Origin: Salinibaculum rarum
GTDB taxonomy: Archaea; Halobacteriota; Halobacteria; Halobacteriales; Haloarculaceae
Assembly (NCBI RefSeq): GCF_030505615.1
Contig: NZ_CP129992.1
Span: forward strand, 1,302,001-1,366,000
Length of the DNA: 64,000 nt
Direction of reading: 5' to 3'
Made by a program: the position numbers and the translations under genes. Below, in pieces: positions 25,136 to 34,266 of this stretch (the stretch's first letter is position 1; each line of letters starts with the position of its first letter). The notes under the pieces were generated by a model. The model was not told where the DNA came from, did not search any database, and worked only from the letters and a program-made list of their open reading frames with translations.

Positions 25136-28114
25136 ATGAGCCAACACGCACCAAAAGAAATCCAGAGCCTGAGTTTCGGGCTGATGGACCCCGAGGAGTA
25201 CCGCAACATGAGCGCCACGAAGGTCATCACAGCCGACACCTACGACGACGACGGCTTCCCCATCGACATGGGGCTGATGGACCCGCGCCTGGGCGTCATC
25301 GACCCCGGGCTGGAGTGCAAAACGTGTGGCAAACACTCCGGGTCGTGTAACGGCCACTTCGGACACATCGAACTGGCCGCGCCGGTCATCCACGTCGGCT
25401 TCAACAAGCTCATTCGCCGCCTCTTGCGCGGGACCTGCCGGGAGTGTTCGCGACTGACACCCGTCGACGGCAGCAAGTACGCCGACCTCGAAGAGTCGAG
25501 TGCCGCCGCCGACGACCAACTTGATGAGTTCCGCCGGAACCTCCGCGAGGCACGCGACCTCAGCAACGACCTCAGCGACGAACTCAAATCCGCGATGCGG
25601 ACCTGTCGGCGCTCCTCGACGGACACGAACGAGGACCTCTGTCCGTACTGTGGCGCGGTCCAGTACGACGTCAAACACGAGAAACCGACGACCTACTACG
25701 AGGTCCAGCAGGTCCTCTCCTCGGATTACCCGGAGCGCATCGCCAGCGCCATGGAACCCGACGACGAGGACGACGAGCGCATCACGCCCCAGGACCTCGC
25801 TGACGAGACGGGTATCGACCCCGGCCGCGTGCAGGAAATCCTCTCCGGGTCGTTCCGTCCGCGCGAGGACGACCGGAAGGCAATCGAGGACGCACTCGAT
25901 GCAGACCTCACCGAAGAGGACATGAACAAGCTGATGCCCTCGGACATCCGCGACTGGTTCGAGGACATCCCGGACGAGGACCTCGAAGCCATCGGCGTCA
26001 GCCCCGAGAAGTCCCGTCCCGAGTGGATGATTCTGACCGTGCTCCCGGTGCCGCCGGTGACCGCACGGCCCTCGATTACGCTGGACAACGGCCAGCGCAG
26101 CGAGGACGACCTGACTCACAAACTGGTCGACATCATCCGCATCAACCAGCGCTTCATGGAGAACCGGGAGGCGGGTGCCCCACAGCTGATTATCGAGGAC
26201 CTCTGGGAACTGCTCCAGTACCACGTCACCACGTTCATGGACAACGAGATTTCGGGGACACCACCGGCCCGACACCGCTCGGGTCGCCCACTGAAGACCC
26301 TCTCCCAGCGCCTGAAAGGCAAGGAGGGGCGCTTCCGTGGTTCCCTGTCCGGCAAGCGTGTGAACTTCTCGGCTCGGACAGTCATCAGTCCGGACCCGAC
26401 ACTCTCGCTAAACGAGGTCGGTGTCCCCGACCGGGTCGCAAAGGAGATGACCCAGACGATGAACGTCAACGAGATGAATCTGGACGAAGCGCGCCGTTAC
26501 GTCCAGAACGGGCCGGAAGGCCATCCGGGCGCAAACTACGTCCGCCGACCGGACGGCCGCCGACTGAAGGTCACCGAGAAAAACTGCGAGGAACTCTCGG
26601 AGAAGGTCGAACCGGGCTGGGAAGTCTCCCGGCACCTCATCGACGGCGACATCATCATCTTCAACCGGCAGCCATCGCTGCACCGGATGTCGATTATGGC
26701 TCACGAAGTAGTCGTGATGCCGTACAAGACGTTCCGTCTGAACACCGTCGTCTGCCCGCCCTATAACGCAGACTTCGACGGTGACGAGATGAACATGCAC
26801 GCCCTCCAGAACGAGGAGGCCCGTGCGGAGGCCCGCGTCCTCATGCGCGTGCAAGAACAGATGCTCTCGCCGCGCTTCGGTGAGAACATCATCGGCGCGA
26901 TTCAGGACCACATCACCGCGACGTATCTCCTGACAAACCAGAATCCGGAGTTCAACGAGACACAGGCACTCGACCTGCTGCGGACGACCCGCATCGACGA
27001 ACTGCCGGAACCGGACCGGACCGACGACAGCGGCACCGAGTACTGGACCGGCCGGACTATCTTCTCGGAGCTGCTCCCCGACGGGCTGGACCTCGAGTTT
27101 ACCTCCTCGGCGGGCGACACCGTCGTCATCGAGGACGGCCAGCACACGGCCGGGACCATCGACGAGGACGGGGTCGGCGCCTTCGGTGGCGAAGTCGTCG
27201 ACACCATCACGAAAGAGTACTCACGGACCCGGGCGCGTATCTTCATCAACGAGGTGTCCAGCCTCGCCATCCGGACCATCATGCACTTTGGGTTCTCCAT
27301 CAGTATCGACGACGAGTCGATTCCGCCGGAGGCCCAACAACAGGTCGACGAGGCCATCGACAGCGCCTACGACCGTGTCCAGGAACTCATCGAGACCTAC
27401 GACCGTGGCGAACTCGAATCGCTGCCGGGTCGGACCGTCGACGAGACCCTGGAGATGAAGATTATGCAGGCACTCGGCAAGGCCCGTGACAGCGCGGGTG
27501 ACATCGCCGAGGACCACTTCGCCGACGACAACCCGGCCGTCGTGATGGCCGAGTCCGGCGCGCGTGGGTCGATGCTGAACCTCACGCAGATGGCCGGCTG
27601 TGTCGGTCAGCAGGCAGTCCGTGGCGAGCGAATCAACCGCGGCTACGAGGACCGCACACTCAGCCACTTCGCGCCAAACGACCTCTCTGCGGAGGCCCAC
27701 GGCTTCGTGGAACACTCCTACCGTGAGGGGCTGGACCCCAAGGAGTTCTTCTTCCACGCGATGGGTGGCCGCGAGGGGCTGGTGGACACGGCAGTCCGGA
27801 CCTCCAAGTCCGGCTACCTCCAGCGCCGGCTCATCAACGCACTCTCCGAACTGGAAACGCAGTACGACGGCACCGTCCGGGACACCTCGGACACCGTCGT
27901 CCAGTTCGAGTTCGGCGAGGACGGCACCTCTCCGGTGGAGGTGTCCAGTTCGGTGGACGAACCGGCTGTCGACGTCGATGGTATCGCAGACCGAGTCCTC
28001 GACGAGGAGTTCGACAGCGACCAGGCGAAAGAACAGTTCCTCGGCGACAAGGCCACGCCGACCAACCTGTCGGAGCACGCCGACGACTGGTGGATGGCCC
28101 AGAGTGACGACTAA
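25136..28114 (+). CDS. rpoA1: RNA polymerase subunit A'
   Basis: The 992-residue subunit is the large N-terminal part of the beta'/Rpb1 subunit. It has the clamp zinc motifs CKTCG...CNGHFGH and CRECS...CPYCG. The catalytic magnesium loop YNADFDGDEMNMH near residues 541-553 has its three Asp intact. It also shows RFRGSLSGKRVNFSARTVISPDP and the bridge-helix region EGLDPKEFFFHAMGGREGLVDTAVRTSKSGYLQRRL. A linker-rich acidic tail ends the subunit. It is larger than in many archaea because of acidic inserts near residues 200-270, a haloarchaeal trait. It starts directly at the rpoB' stop. Confidence 0.98.
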   Translation: MSQHAPKEIQSLSFGLMDPEEYRNMSATKVITADTYDDDGFPIDMGLMDPRLGVIDPGLECKTCGKHSGSCNGHFGHIELAAPVIHVGFNKLIRRLLRGTCRECSRLTPVDGSKYADLEESSAAADDQLDEFRRNLREARDLSNDLSDELKSAMRTCRRSSTDTNEDLCPYCGAVQYDVKHEKPTTYYEVQQVLSSDYPERIASAMEPDDEDDERITPQDLADETGIDPGRVQEILSGSFRPREDDRKAIEDALDADLTEEDMNKLMPSDIRDWFEDIPDEDLEAIGVSPEKSRPEWMILTVLPVPPVTARPSITLDNGQRSEDDLTHKLVDIIRINQRFMENREAGAPQLIIEDLWELLQYHVTTFMDNEISGTPPARHRSGRPLKTLSQRLKGKEGRFRGSLSGKRVNFSARTVISPDPTLSLNEVGVPDRVAKEMTQTMNVNEMNLDEARRYVQNGPEGHPGANYVRRPDGRRLKVTEKNCEELSEKVEPGWEVSRHLIDGDIIIFNRQPSLHRMSIMAHEVVVMPYKTFRLNTVVCPPYNADFDGDEMNMHALQNEEARAEARVLMRVQEQMLSPRFGENIIGAIQDHITATYLLTNQNPEFNETQALDLLRTTRIDELPEPDRTDDSGTEYWTGRTIFSELLPDGLDLEFTSSAGDTVVIEDGQHTAGTIDEDGVGAFGGEVVDTITKEYSRTRARIFINEVSSLAIRTIMHFGFSISIDDESIPPEAQQQVDEAIDSAYDRVQELIETYDRGELESLPGRTVDETLEMKIMQALGKARDSAGDIAEDHFADDNPAVVMAESGARGSMLNLTQMAGCVGQQAVRGERINRGYEDRTLSHFAPNDLSAEAHGFVEHSYREGLDPKEFFFHAMGGREGLVDTAVRTSKSGYLQRRLINALSELETQYDGTVRDTSDTVVQFEFGEDGTSPVEVSSSVDEPAVDVDGIADRVLDEEFDSDQAKEQFLGDKATPTNLSEHADDWWMAQSDD

Positions 28115-28117
28115 ACC

Positions 28118-29317
28118 ATGACAGACTACGACGTATCCACCGACATCGAAGTCCTCGTGGAAGATACGGACCTTCCGCGACGACTCAAAGACGAGGTGTA
28201 CAGCACACTCGAAGACCGCGACGCGACCCTCGAAGAGGTCGAGGACATCGTCCAGGGCGTCGAGGCCGAGTATCTCGACACCCGTGTCGACCCGCTGGAC
28301 CCGGTCGGGACCGTCTCGGCTCAGTCTATCGGCGAACCCGGAACGCAGATGACGATGAACACGTTCCACTACGCCGGTGTCGCAGAAATCGACGTGACAC
28401 AGGGGCTGCCCCGACTCATCGAACTCGTCGACGCCCGGAAGGAACCGGACACGCCGATGATGACGGTACATCTCGAAGACGAGTTCGCCGAGAACCGCGA
28501 GCGCGCACACGAAGTCGTCTGGAACATCGAGGCGACGAAGATTCTCCAGCTCGGTGACGTCTCGACGAACGTCGCGGACATGCAGGTCCGTGTCTCGCTC
28601 AACGAGGACACCCTCCTGGAGCGGTGGCCGACCGTCGACGACCCCATCGAAATCGCCGAGGAGATCGCCGATACCATCGAGTCGAAACTCGGCGTCGAGA
28701 CCCGACGGCAGGAACTGATTATCGCGTTCGGCCCCGAGGAGCCGTCCTACCGTGACCTCCTTCAACTGGTCGAGGACCTCTCGGACATCGTCTTCAAAGG
28801 TATCGAAGACATCTCCCGTGTCGTCATCCGGAAAGAGGAGACCGACGAGGGCGAGGAGTTCGTCCTCTACACGGAGGGCTCTGACTTCGGGACCGTGCTG
28901 GGCATCGAAGGCGTCGACGCCTCACGGACTAGCTGTAACAACATCCACGAGATTTACCGAAACCTCGGCGTCGAGGCGGCCCGCGAGGCCATCATCGAGG
29001 AGACGATGAATACGCTCGAAGAGCAGGGGCTCGACGACGTGAACATCCGTCACCTGATGCTGGTCGCGGACATCATGACCAACGAGGGGACAATCGAGTC
29101 CATCGGCCGCCACGGCATCTCGGGGTCGAAAGACTCCGTGCTCGCACGGGCAGCCTTCGAAGTGACGGTCAACCACCTCCTCGATGCGGCCATCCACGGC
29201 GAAGTCGACGCACTCGACGGCGTCACGGAGAACGTCATCGTCGGCAAGCCGATCAAACTCGGCACCGGTGACGTGAACCTCCGGATGAGTGCTCGCAGCT
29301 CCGAAAGCGCCGACTGA
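28118..29317 (+). CDS. rpoA2: RNA polymerase subunit A''
   Basis: The 399-residue subunit is the C-terminal portion of beta'/Rpb1, containing the trigger loop and jaw. Landmarks are [45 protein letters not shown] (the trigger helices), [21 protein letters not shown] and the C-terminal [32 protein letters not shown]. The A'/A'' split is universal in archaea. The gene starts 3 bases after rpoA', and NusA follows one base after its stop. Confidence 0.98.
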   Translation: MTDYDVSTDIEVLVEDTDLPRRLKDEVYSTLEDRDATLEEVEDIVQGVEAEYLDTRVDPLDPVGTVSAQSIGEPGTQMTMNTFHYAGVAEIDVTQGLPRLIELVDARKEPDTPMMTVHLEDEFAENRERAHEVVWNIEATKILQLGDVSTNVADMQVRVSLNEDTLLERWPTVDDPIEIAEEIADTIESKLGVETRRQELIIAFGPEEPSYRDLLQLVEDLSDIVFKGIEDISRVVIRKEETDEGEEFVLYTEGSDFGTVLGIEGVDASRTSCNNIHEIYRNLGVEAAREAIIEETMNTLEEQGLDDVNIRHLMLVADIMTNEGTIESIGRHGISGSKDSVLARAAFEVTVNHLLDAAIHGEVDALDGVTENVIVGKPIKLGTGDVNLRMSARSSESAD

Positions 29318-29318
29318 G

Positions 29319-29744
29319 ATGACGGTTCGGCTCTCGGACGAGGCGTTGCAGTTGGTCTCTCTGTTCGAGGAGACGACCGACGCGACTGTCCGGGACTGTG
29401 TCATCGACGAGGAGTTCGACCGCATCATCTTCCTCGTCAAGCCCGGCGAGATGGGCCAGGCAATCGGGTCCGGCGGCGAGTACGTCGCTGCCGTCGAAGC
29501 GGAAATCGGCAAGCCAATCAAACTCGTCGAGGACGCAGACACTGCCGCGGATTTCGTCGCCAACGCCCTGGCGCCGGCGGCCGTCTACAACGTCACCATC
29601 AGCGAGAACGACGACCGTATGGCCTACGTCGAGGTGGCACAGGAGGACCGCGGCGTCGCAATCGGCGCCGACGGCCGGAACATCGAGGCCGCACGGACTC
29701 TCGCACAGCGCCACTACGACATCGACGGTATCGAGTTGACCTGA
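29319..29744 (+). CDS. nusA: Archaeal NusA-like KH protein
   Basis: The 141-residue protein is the short archaeal NusA, made only of two KH RNA-binding domains. The GxxG-type loops are [14 protein letters not shown] and [22 protein letters not shown]. It lacks the N-terminal polymerase-binding and S1 domains of bacterial NusA. It is thought to join transcription and RNA binding, though its role in archaea is not fully shown. The ATG at 29319 is preferred to an upstream start because it follows the rpoA'' stop by one base. Confidence 0.95.
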   Translation: MTVRLSDEALQLVSLFEETTDATVRDCVIDEEFDRIIFLVKPGEMGQAIGSGGEYVAAVEAEIGKPIKLVEDADTAADFVANALAPAAVYNVTISENDDRMAYVEVAQEDRGVAIGADGRNIEAARTLAQRHYDIDGIELT

Positions 29745-29862
29745 TAGAGCCCCGAGTGGCGCCGCCCGACGACGGCATCGTTTTCGGTCGATTCTCCGAG
29801 AGGGCGGTTCGTGTGTCTGTGGGTGTGTCACCCGTTCCCTCCTGGGATTACAAAAGAGGAGT

Positions 29863-29870
29863 CTTAAGTA
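29863..29870 (+). promoter_or_regulatory. TATA box of rps12
   Basis: CTTAAGTA lies 26-33 bases before the rps12 ATG, suggesting that S12 and S7 also have their own leaderless promoter within the cluster. Confidence 0.5.
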
Positions 29871-29895
29871 CCTTCGTCGGGTATCCGCGTGTACT

Positions 29896-30324
29896 ATGGC
29901 GAACGGCAAATACGCCGCGCGGAAGCTCAAGAAGGACCGCCAGTCTCACCGGTGGTCCGACTCCCAGTACGCGCGCCGCGAGCGGGGGCTTCGCGAGAAG
30001 TCGGACCCACTCGAGGGCGCGCCCCAGGGGCGTGGCATCGTTCTGGAGAAGGTCGGTATCGAAGCGAAACAGCCCAACTCGGCGATTCGGAAATGCGTCC
30101 GGGTCCAGCTCATCAAGAACGGCAAACAGGTGACCGCGTTCTGTCCCGGTGACGGCGCTATCTCCTTTATCGACGAACACGACGAAGTCACTATCGCCGG
30201 TATCGGTGGGGCGAAGGGTCGTGCGATGGGTGACCTTTCGGGTGTCAACTACAAGGTCGAGAAGGTCAACGGTGTCTCGATGATCGAACTCGTTCGAGGC
30301 AACGCGGAGAAACCGGTTCGATAA
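29896..30324 (+). CDS. rps12: Ribosomal protein S12 (uS12)
   Basis: The 142-residue protein is the archaeal form of uS12, which lies at the decoding centre. The conserved loop is [31 protein letters not shown], followed by [36 protein letters not shown]. Length and composition are as expected, with a basic N-terminal tail. The gap to NusA is about 150 bases and holds a promoter-like element, so S12-S7 may be a separate transcription unit. Confidence 0.98.
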   Translation: MANGKYAARKLKKDRQSHRWSDSQYARRERGLREKSDPLEGAPQGRGIVLEKVGIEAKQPNSAIRKCVRVQLIKNGKQVTAFCPGDGAISFIDEHDEVTIAGIGGAKGRAMGDLSGVNYKVEKVNGVSMIELVRGNAEKPVR

Positions 30325-30326
30325 TC

Positions 30327-30935
30327 ATGAGTGCAGACCAACCAGAGCCGGACGCACCCGGCAACGAGGGCGAGGACGCCAACGCACAGCTTTTCGGTAC
30401 GTGGTCGGTCGACGACATCGAGTTTCGCGACCCCTCCACGGAGCGGTACATCACTGTCACGCCCATCGCACACACGATGGGACGCCACGCCGACAAGCAG
30501 TTCAAGAAGTCGGAAATCAGCATCGTCGAGCGGCTCATCAACCGACTGATGCAGACCGACGAGAACACTGGTAAAAAGCAGATGGCGACCCAGATTACCC
30601 GGGACGCCTTCGAGCAGATTCACAACCAGACCGACGAGAACCCGATTCAGATTCTCGTCCGCGCTGTCGAGAACAGCGCACCGCGTGAGGAGACCGTCCG
30701 CCTGAAGTACGGTGGTATCTCCGTCCCGAAGGCAGTCGACGTCTCCCCGCAGCGCCGTGTCGACCAGGCGCTGAAGTTCCTCGGTGAGGGTGTCCTGAAC
30801 GACTCGTTCAAGACCGAAGCCGACGCCTCCGAGGCGCTCGCCCGCCAGCTCATCGGCGCAGCCAACAACGACGTTGGTGCCTACGCCGTCAACCAGAAAG
30901 AGGAGAAAGAGCGCGTCGCGGCCGCCGCGCGGTAA
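30327..30935 (+). CDS. rps7: Ribosomal protein S7 (uS7)
   Basis: The 202-residue protein is uS7, which organises the small-subunit head and contacts E-site tRNA. It has an acidic N-terminal tail of about 25 residues, then the core with YITVTPIAHTMGRHADKQFKKSEISIVERLINRLM, NPIQILVRAVENSAPREE, RLKYGGISVPKAVDVSPQRRVDQALKFL and the terminal AYAVNQKEEKERVAAAAR. It starts two bases after the S12 stop. In other archaea EF-2 follows S7 directly; here EF-2 is 3.3 kb away, separated by the biotin operon and two minus-strand genes. Confidence 0.98.
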   Translation: MSADQPEPDAPGNEGEDANAQLFGTWSVDDIEFRDPSTERYITVTPIAHTMGRHADKQFKKSEISIVERLINRLMQTDENTGKKQMATQITRDAFEQIHNQTDENPIQILVRAVENSAPREETVRLKYGGISVPKAVDVSPQRRVDQALKFLGEGVLNDSFKTEADASEALARQLIGAANNDVGAYAVNQKEEKERVAAAAR

Positions 30936-31063
30936 CGTCTCTGTTCGGTTTTCGCTGCTTTTCTCGCCGACGACTGGAGAGCACCTGCTCTAACGACGCT
31001 ATTTCGACAGCTGTCGGTCCGTAAACCAACACAGTCTTTGCGGTTGACGAGACAGCCACTGGT

Positions 31064-31645
31064 ATGTCACAGGAGCATGAATCAGTCGAACTCGTTCCGG
31101 ACGCGACGGTCTCACACGTCGCACTTGCGGTGTTGCTGGCCGCGCTGACGGCCGTACTGGCACAGGTTTCTATCCCGCTGGGAAGTGTTCCCTTCTCCTT
31201 CCAGCCGTTCCCGGTCTTTTTCGCTGGGCTCTTGCTGGGGCCGCTCTGGGGTGGCTTTGCGGTCCTGCTGTACATCGTCGTCGGCCTCGCCGGCGCGCCG
31301 GTGTTCTCGTCGGGCGGTGCGGGCGTGGGATACTTCCTCGGCCCGACTGGCGGATTCCTCGTGGGATTTCTGCTGGCGGCGGTGCTCATCGGCGCGCTGG
31401 TCCACCGCTCGGTCGACCCCAAATCGTTCTCCGAGATATCGTCCGTCATCGCAGGCGCGGCGCTGGTGCTCTCGCTGGTTCCCATCTACGGCGTCGGCGT
31501 GCCGTGGTTGGCGGACGTAAACGGTATCTCGGTGATGGCCGCAGCCAGCGCGATGTCACTGTTTGCGGTCGGTGACGTGCTGAAGGTCCTGTTGACCGTC
31601 GGCATCGTCGCCGGCGGCAACGAGACGCTGGCCCAACTGCAGTGA
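31064..31645 (+). CDS. bioY: Biotin transporter substrate-binding subunit BioY
   Basis: The 193-residue protein is an integral membrane S-component of about six helices that binds biotin. Family motifs are VSIPLGSVPFSFQPFPVFFAGLLLGPLWGGFAVLLYIVVGLAGAPVFSSGGAG and YFLGPTGGFLVGF. It is the first gene of a bioY-bioM-bioN set, the energy-coupling-factor biotin importer. A TATA-like element near 31032 gives leaderless spacing. Haloarchaea that cannot make biotin rely on such uptake. Confidence 0.96.
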   Translation: MSQEHESVELVPDATVSHVALAVLLAALTAVLAQVSIPLGSVPFSFQPFPVFFAGLLLGPLWGGFAVLLYIVVGLAGAPVFSSGGAGVGYFLGPTGGFLVGFLLAAVLIGALVHRSVDPKSFSEISSVIAGAALVLSLVPIYGVGVPWLADVNGISVMAAASAMSLFAVGDVLKVLLTVGIVAGGNETLAQLQ

Positions 31646-31667
31646 GTCGACTGCGAACCCGGCATCG

Positions 31668-32372
31668 ATGATAGAGACGCGGAATCTGGTCCACCGATAC
31701 GATGGCGAGGCGGCCGTCGACGGCATCTCGCTGACGATAGCCGACGGCGAGTGGGTCGTCCTCTCGGGCGCAAACGGCAGCGGGAAGACGACGCTGGGGC
31801 GTCACTTCAACGCCTTGCTCGAACCCGACGAGGGGGAGGTGCTGGTCGACGGCGAGCCCGCGGCGGCGAATCCGGTCGCCACGCGGACGGCCGTCGGGAT
31901 GGTGTTCCAGACGCCACGCGACCAGTTTGTCGCCGCGACCGTCGGCGCCGACGTGGCCTTTGGCCCCGAGAATCTCGGGCTGGACCGGGACGAAATCGAC
32001 CGCCGAGTCACCGAGTCCCTTGCGGCGGTCAACATGGCTGGTCGGGAAGACGACCGACTGGATTCGCTGTCGGGCGGCGAGCAGGCACGCGTCGCCATCG
32101 CTGGCGCACTGGCGATGGAACCGACACATCTCGTCCTCGATGAACCCTTCGCTGGGCTCGACTGGCCGGCGCGGCAGTCGGTCCTCGACCATCTCGCGGA
32201 CCTTCACGCCGACGGGACCGGAATCGTCCTCGTCACACACGACGTTCGGGACGTCCTCTCCCGGGCGGACCGCGTCGTCGGGCTCCGTGACGGGTCCGTT
32301 GTCGTCGACGCCGACCCCGAATCGGCCCGCGAACGGCTCGCAGACATCGACGTTCGCGTCCCGGAATGTTGA
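31668..32372 (+). CDS. bioM: ECF transporter ATPase BioM
   Basis: The 234-residue protein is the ATPase of the biotin ECF transporter. It shows Walker A GANGSGKTTLGRH at residues 33-45, the Q-loop region VGMVFQTPRDQFV, the signature LSGGEQARVAIAGALAME, Walker B HLVLDEPFAGLD and the switch His in VLVTHDVRDV. It powers biotin uptake with BioN and BioY. The gene begins 22 bases after bioY, and its stop overlaps the bioN start by seven bases. Confidence 0.96.
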   Translation: MIETRNLVHRYDGEAAVDGISLTIADGEWVVLSGANGSGKTTLGRHFNALLEPDEGEVLVDGEPAAANPVATRTAVGMVFQTPRDQFVAATVGADVAFGPENLGLDRDEIDRRVTESLAAVNMAGREDDRLDSLSGGEQARVAIAGALAMEPTHLVLDEPFAGLDWPARQSVLDHLADLHADGTGIVLVTHDVRDVLSRADRVVGLRDGSVVVDADPESARERLADIDVRVPEC

Positions 32373-33070
32373 CCTACACGCCGGGCGAGACGCTCGTCCA
32401 TCGGCTCGACCCGCGGGCGAAGATTGCCTTCCAGATTGGCTTTGCAATCGCTGCTCTCGCCGCGTCGTCGGCCCTGCAACTGCTGGCAGTGTTTGCGGTT
32501 GCTGTGGGGTGTCTGTCTGCCGCGCGACTCTCCCCGGTGCGAGCGCTGCGTGCCTACCGACTCGTGGTGGTGTTTCTGGCACTGGGGCCGATACTCGGCG
32601 GTCTCACGGTCGGCGCGCCCTGGTTTCGTGTCGACGGCGCGGTCACCGCACTCTGGAGTGTCGCTCGTATCGTGCCGGTGTTGCTGGTCAGTGCGGCGTT
32701 CGTTCACGCGACGCCGGTCAGGGACACGCGAGCGGCCATCCAGCACACCGTTCCGGGGCGGTTCGGCCAGTTGCTCGGCGTCGGCGTTGCCCTGACCTTT
32801 CGGTTCGTTCCGGTGGTCCGCGCAGACGTGGGCCACATCCGGGAGGCGATTGCCGCCCGCGGTGGACAGCGGCGGTCGTGGCGCGACCGGGCGACGCGTC
32901 TCGCGACGCTGTCGCTGGTTCGAGCCGTCGGACGGGCAGACAGTCTCTCCGTCGCGCTCCGTGCACGGTGTTTCGCGTACAATCCGACGCTTCCGGCACT
33001 GCAGTTTTCGCGGGCCGACGCTCTCGTGGTCGGGGCGGCACTCGCGCTTGCCGCGTCGGCGCTGCTCTAG
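32366..33070 (+). CDS. bioN: ECF transporter transmembrane subunit BioN
   Basis: The 234-residue membrane protein is the T-component that couples BioM to BioY. The N-terminal YTPGETLVHRLDPRAKIAFQ motif, several hydrophobic helices and a cytoplasmic coupling segment with an ARG-type box (IREAIAARGGQ) and a second one (SLSVALRARCF) are visible; these Ala-Arg-Gly boxes contact the ATPases. The start overlaps the bioM stop, supporting translational coupling. It converges with the gene at 33067, overlapping it by four bases. Confidence 0.95.
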   Translation: MLTYTPGETLVHRLDPRAKIAFQIGFAIAALAASSALQLLAVFAVAVGCLSAARLSPVRALRAYRLVVVFLALGPILGGLTVGAPWFRVDGAVTALWSVARIVPVLLVSAAFVHATPVRDTRAAIQHTVPGRFGQLLGVGVALTFRFVPVVRADVGHIREAIAARGGQRRSWRDRATRLATLSLVRAVGRADSLSVALRARCFAYNPTLPALQFSRADALVVGAALALAASALL

Positions 33071-33816
33071 TCGGCCGCCGGCCCTTCGCCGCCCGCGTAG
33101 GCGCGCGTGACATCAACGAGGGCTTTCCGATACTCGCTCTCGTCGGGGTCGGCCGCGAGCGTTCGGAACTGATGTTTGAACTGTGAGAGGCGAACCTCGG
33201 GGGCGTCGACGGCGGCCGCGTGCGCGAGGTCGTAGAGCCGGTGGTCGTCGCCGACGAGGTTGTGGCGCTCGACGAGTGCGAGCGCGAACGCGGCGTTGAC
33301 TGCGGTTATCTCGGGGTCTGCAGCGGGTGTCATGCGCTGCCACGTTCCCGGGTCCACTGGTCGGTCGGCGACAGCAGCGGCGAGACTCGCCTCCAGAAAG
33401 TCGACCAGTTTGTCCGCCGGAGCCAACTCGAGCCACACGTCGTCGGCGTAGATGTCCTTCATGTGATTTGCAATCTGATAGCAGTGGGAGAGCTTCCGCT
33501 GTTCGACGCTGCGGCCAGCGAGCGCGAGGTAGATTGCCTCCTTTGTCGACTGGGTGTGTGAGGGGTGGCTCCGCTCGTGGTGGTGCATGTGAGCGAACTC
33601 GTGGAGCGCGAGTTCGCGGGCCATCGCGGACGTCGCTGCCTGCTGGGAAATCGTCAGGCGATGGCCGTCGTCGGTGTGACTGACACGTGTCCGTTCGTCG
33701 GGGTCCGTACGGATTTCGACTTCGACGGGACGGTTCAGGTCGTACTCGGTTGCAAAGATGTCGCGGGCGCTGAGAAACGGGGCTGCTGGCCCGCCGGTCT
33801 GTACGCGCACATCCAT
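33067..33816 (-). CDS. HExxH-containing protein, possible zincin
   Basis: The 249-residue protein contains ELALHEFAHMHHHE near residue 70, an HExxH sequence within a helix as in zinc metallopeptidases, followed by further His. The N-terminal part is beta-rich (RPVEVEIRTDPDERTRVSHTDDGHRLTIS), a layout seen in minigluzincin-like folds. The remaining 150 residues look helical with no membrane segment. It may be a metallopeptidase or a non-catalytic relative; I do not know its substrate. It is haloarchaeal in composition and ends inside bioN's last codons. An inverted repeat covers its start codon. Confidence 0.7.
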   Translation of the reverse strand: MDVRVQTGGPAAPFLSARDIFATEYDLNRPVEVEIRTDPDERTRVSHTDDGHRLTISQQAATSAMARELALHEFAHMHHHERSHPSHTQSTKEAIYLALAGRSVEQRKLSHCYQIANHMKDIYADDVWLELAPADKLVDFLEASLAAAVADRPVDPGTWQRMTPAADPEITAVNAAFALALVERHNLVGDDHRLYDLAHAAAVDAPEVRLSQFKHQFRTLAADPDESEYRKALVDVTRAYAGGEGPAAD

Positions 33817-33833
33817 GTGTGTAGTTCACATGG
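33813..33833. repeat. Inverted repeat over the start of the HExxH gene
   Basis: CCATGTG and CACATGG form a perfect seven-base inverted repeat with a seven-base centre. The first arm includes the start codon at 33816. It may be an operator for a dimeric regulator or an mRNA hairpin. Confidence 0.4.
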
Positions 33834-33883
33834 GCTGCAGCGCAATTACTCTGACGCCGATTTACAGCGAGGTCGCCCGCTCT

Positions 33884-34060
33884 TTACCGGGGTTCGAAGC
33901 CGATGACCAGGCCACAGCCGCGACACTGGTGGACGTCGACGGTCTCCGCGCTCATCTCGAAACTCTCGATGTTGACCTGTGGAACCTCCGTGACGGTCTG
34001 AATCTCGTCGTGGCTGAGCTGCTCGTCACAGTCCTCACAGAAAAACGGGTCTTCGTCCAT
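33884..34060 (-). CDS. Two-knuckle zinc microprotein, 58 residues
   Basis: The frame from ATG 34060 encodes FFCEDCDEQLS at residues 6-16 and QCRGCGLVIGF near residues 45-55, two CxxC knuckles separated by about 35 residues, with an acidic linker. This is the layout of haloarchaeal zinc-ribbon microproteins. It is divergent from EF-2 and lies 67 bases upstream of the HExxH gene on the same strand, so the two might be cotranscribed. No function is recognised. Confidence 0.72.
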   Translation of the reverse strand: MDEDPFFCEDCDEQLSHDEIQTVTEVPQVNIESFEMSAETVDVHQCRGCGLVIGFEPR

Positions 34061-34231
34061 ACTGGTCCTTCGCAAACGGCGAGTAAAACGGTGTCGCCGT
34101 CACGGCAGCATCACGCTGTTCTGGACCGTGTACGGTCCGGTCGCTTCTTTACTGGGTGCGGTATCTGAGCTCGTCTGGGTGTACAGACGGGAAGTATGGG
34201 CCGGCGACACAGTCCGGTCGGGAAACAGCAT

Positions 34232-34259
34232 GCTTTTGACCCTCCTGCCGGTAGGCAGG
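34232..34259 (+). promoter_or_regulatory. EF-2 promoter with inverted repeat
   Basis: A GCTTTTGAC TATA-like element at 34232 is followed by CCTGCC and GGCAGG (34244-34249 and 34254-34259), a perfect six-base inverted repeat that ends seven bases before the ATG. The repeat spans the expected transcription start, so it could be an operator. Confidence 0.45.
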
Positions 34260-34266
34260 TGTAATA

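Noticed and set aside
23795-26275. Long minus-strand open frame (826 codons) opposite rpoB' and rpoA'
   Set aside because: It is the mirror of high-GC coding sequence with no family similarity and no start signals. The plus-strand RNA polymerase genes are certain.
27221-28765. Minus-strand open frame of 514 codons opposite rpoA'/rpoA''
   Set aside because: Shadow frame of the RNA polymerase genes, with a His/Val/Asp/Arg-rich composition typical of antisense translation in GC-rich haloarchaeal DNA.
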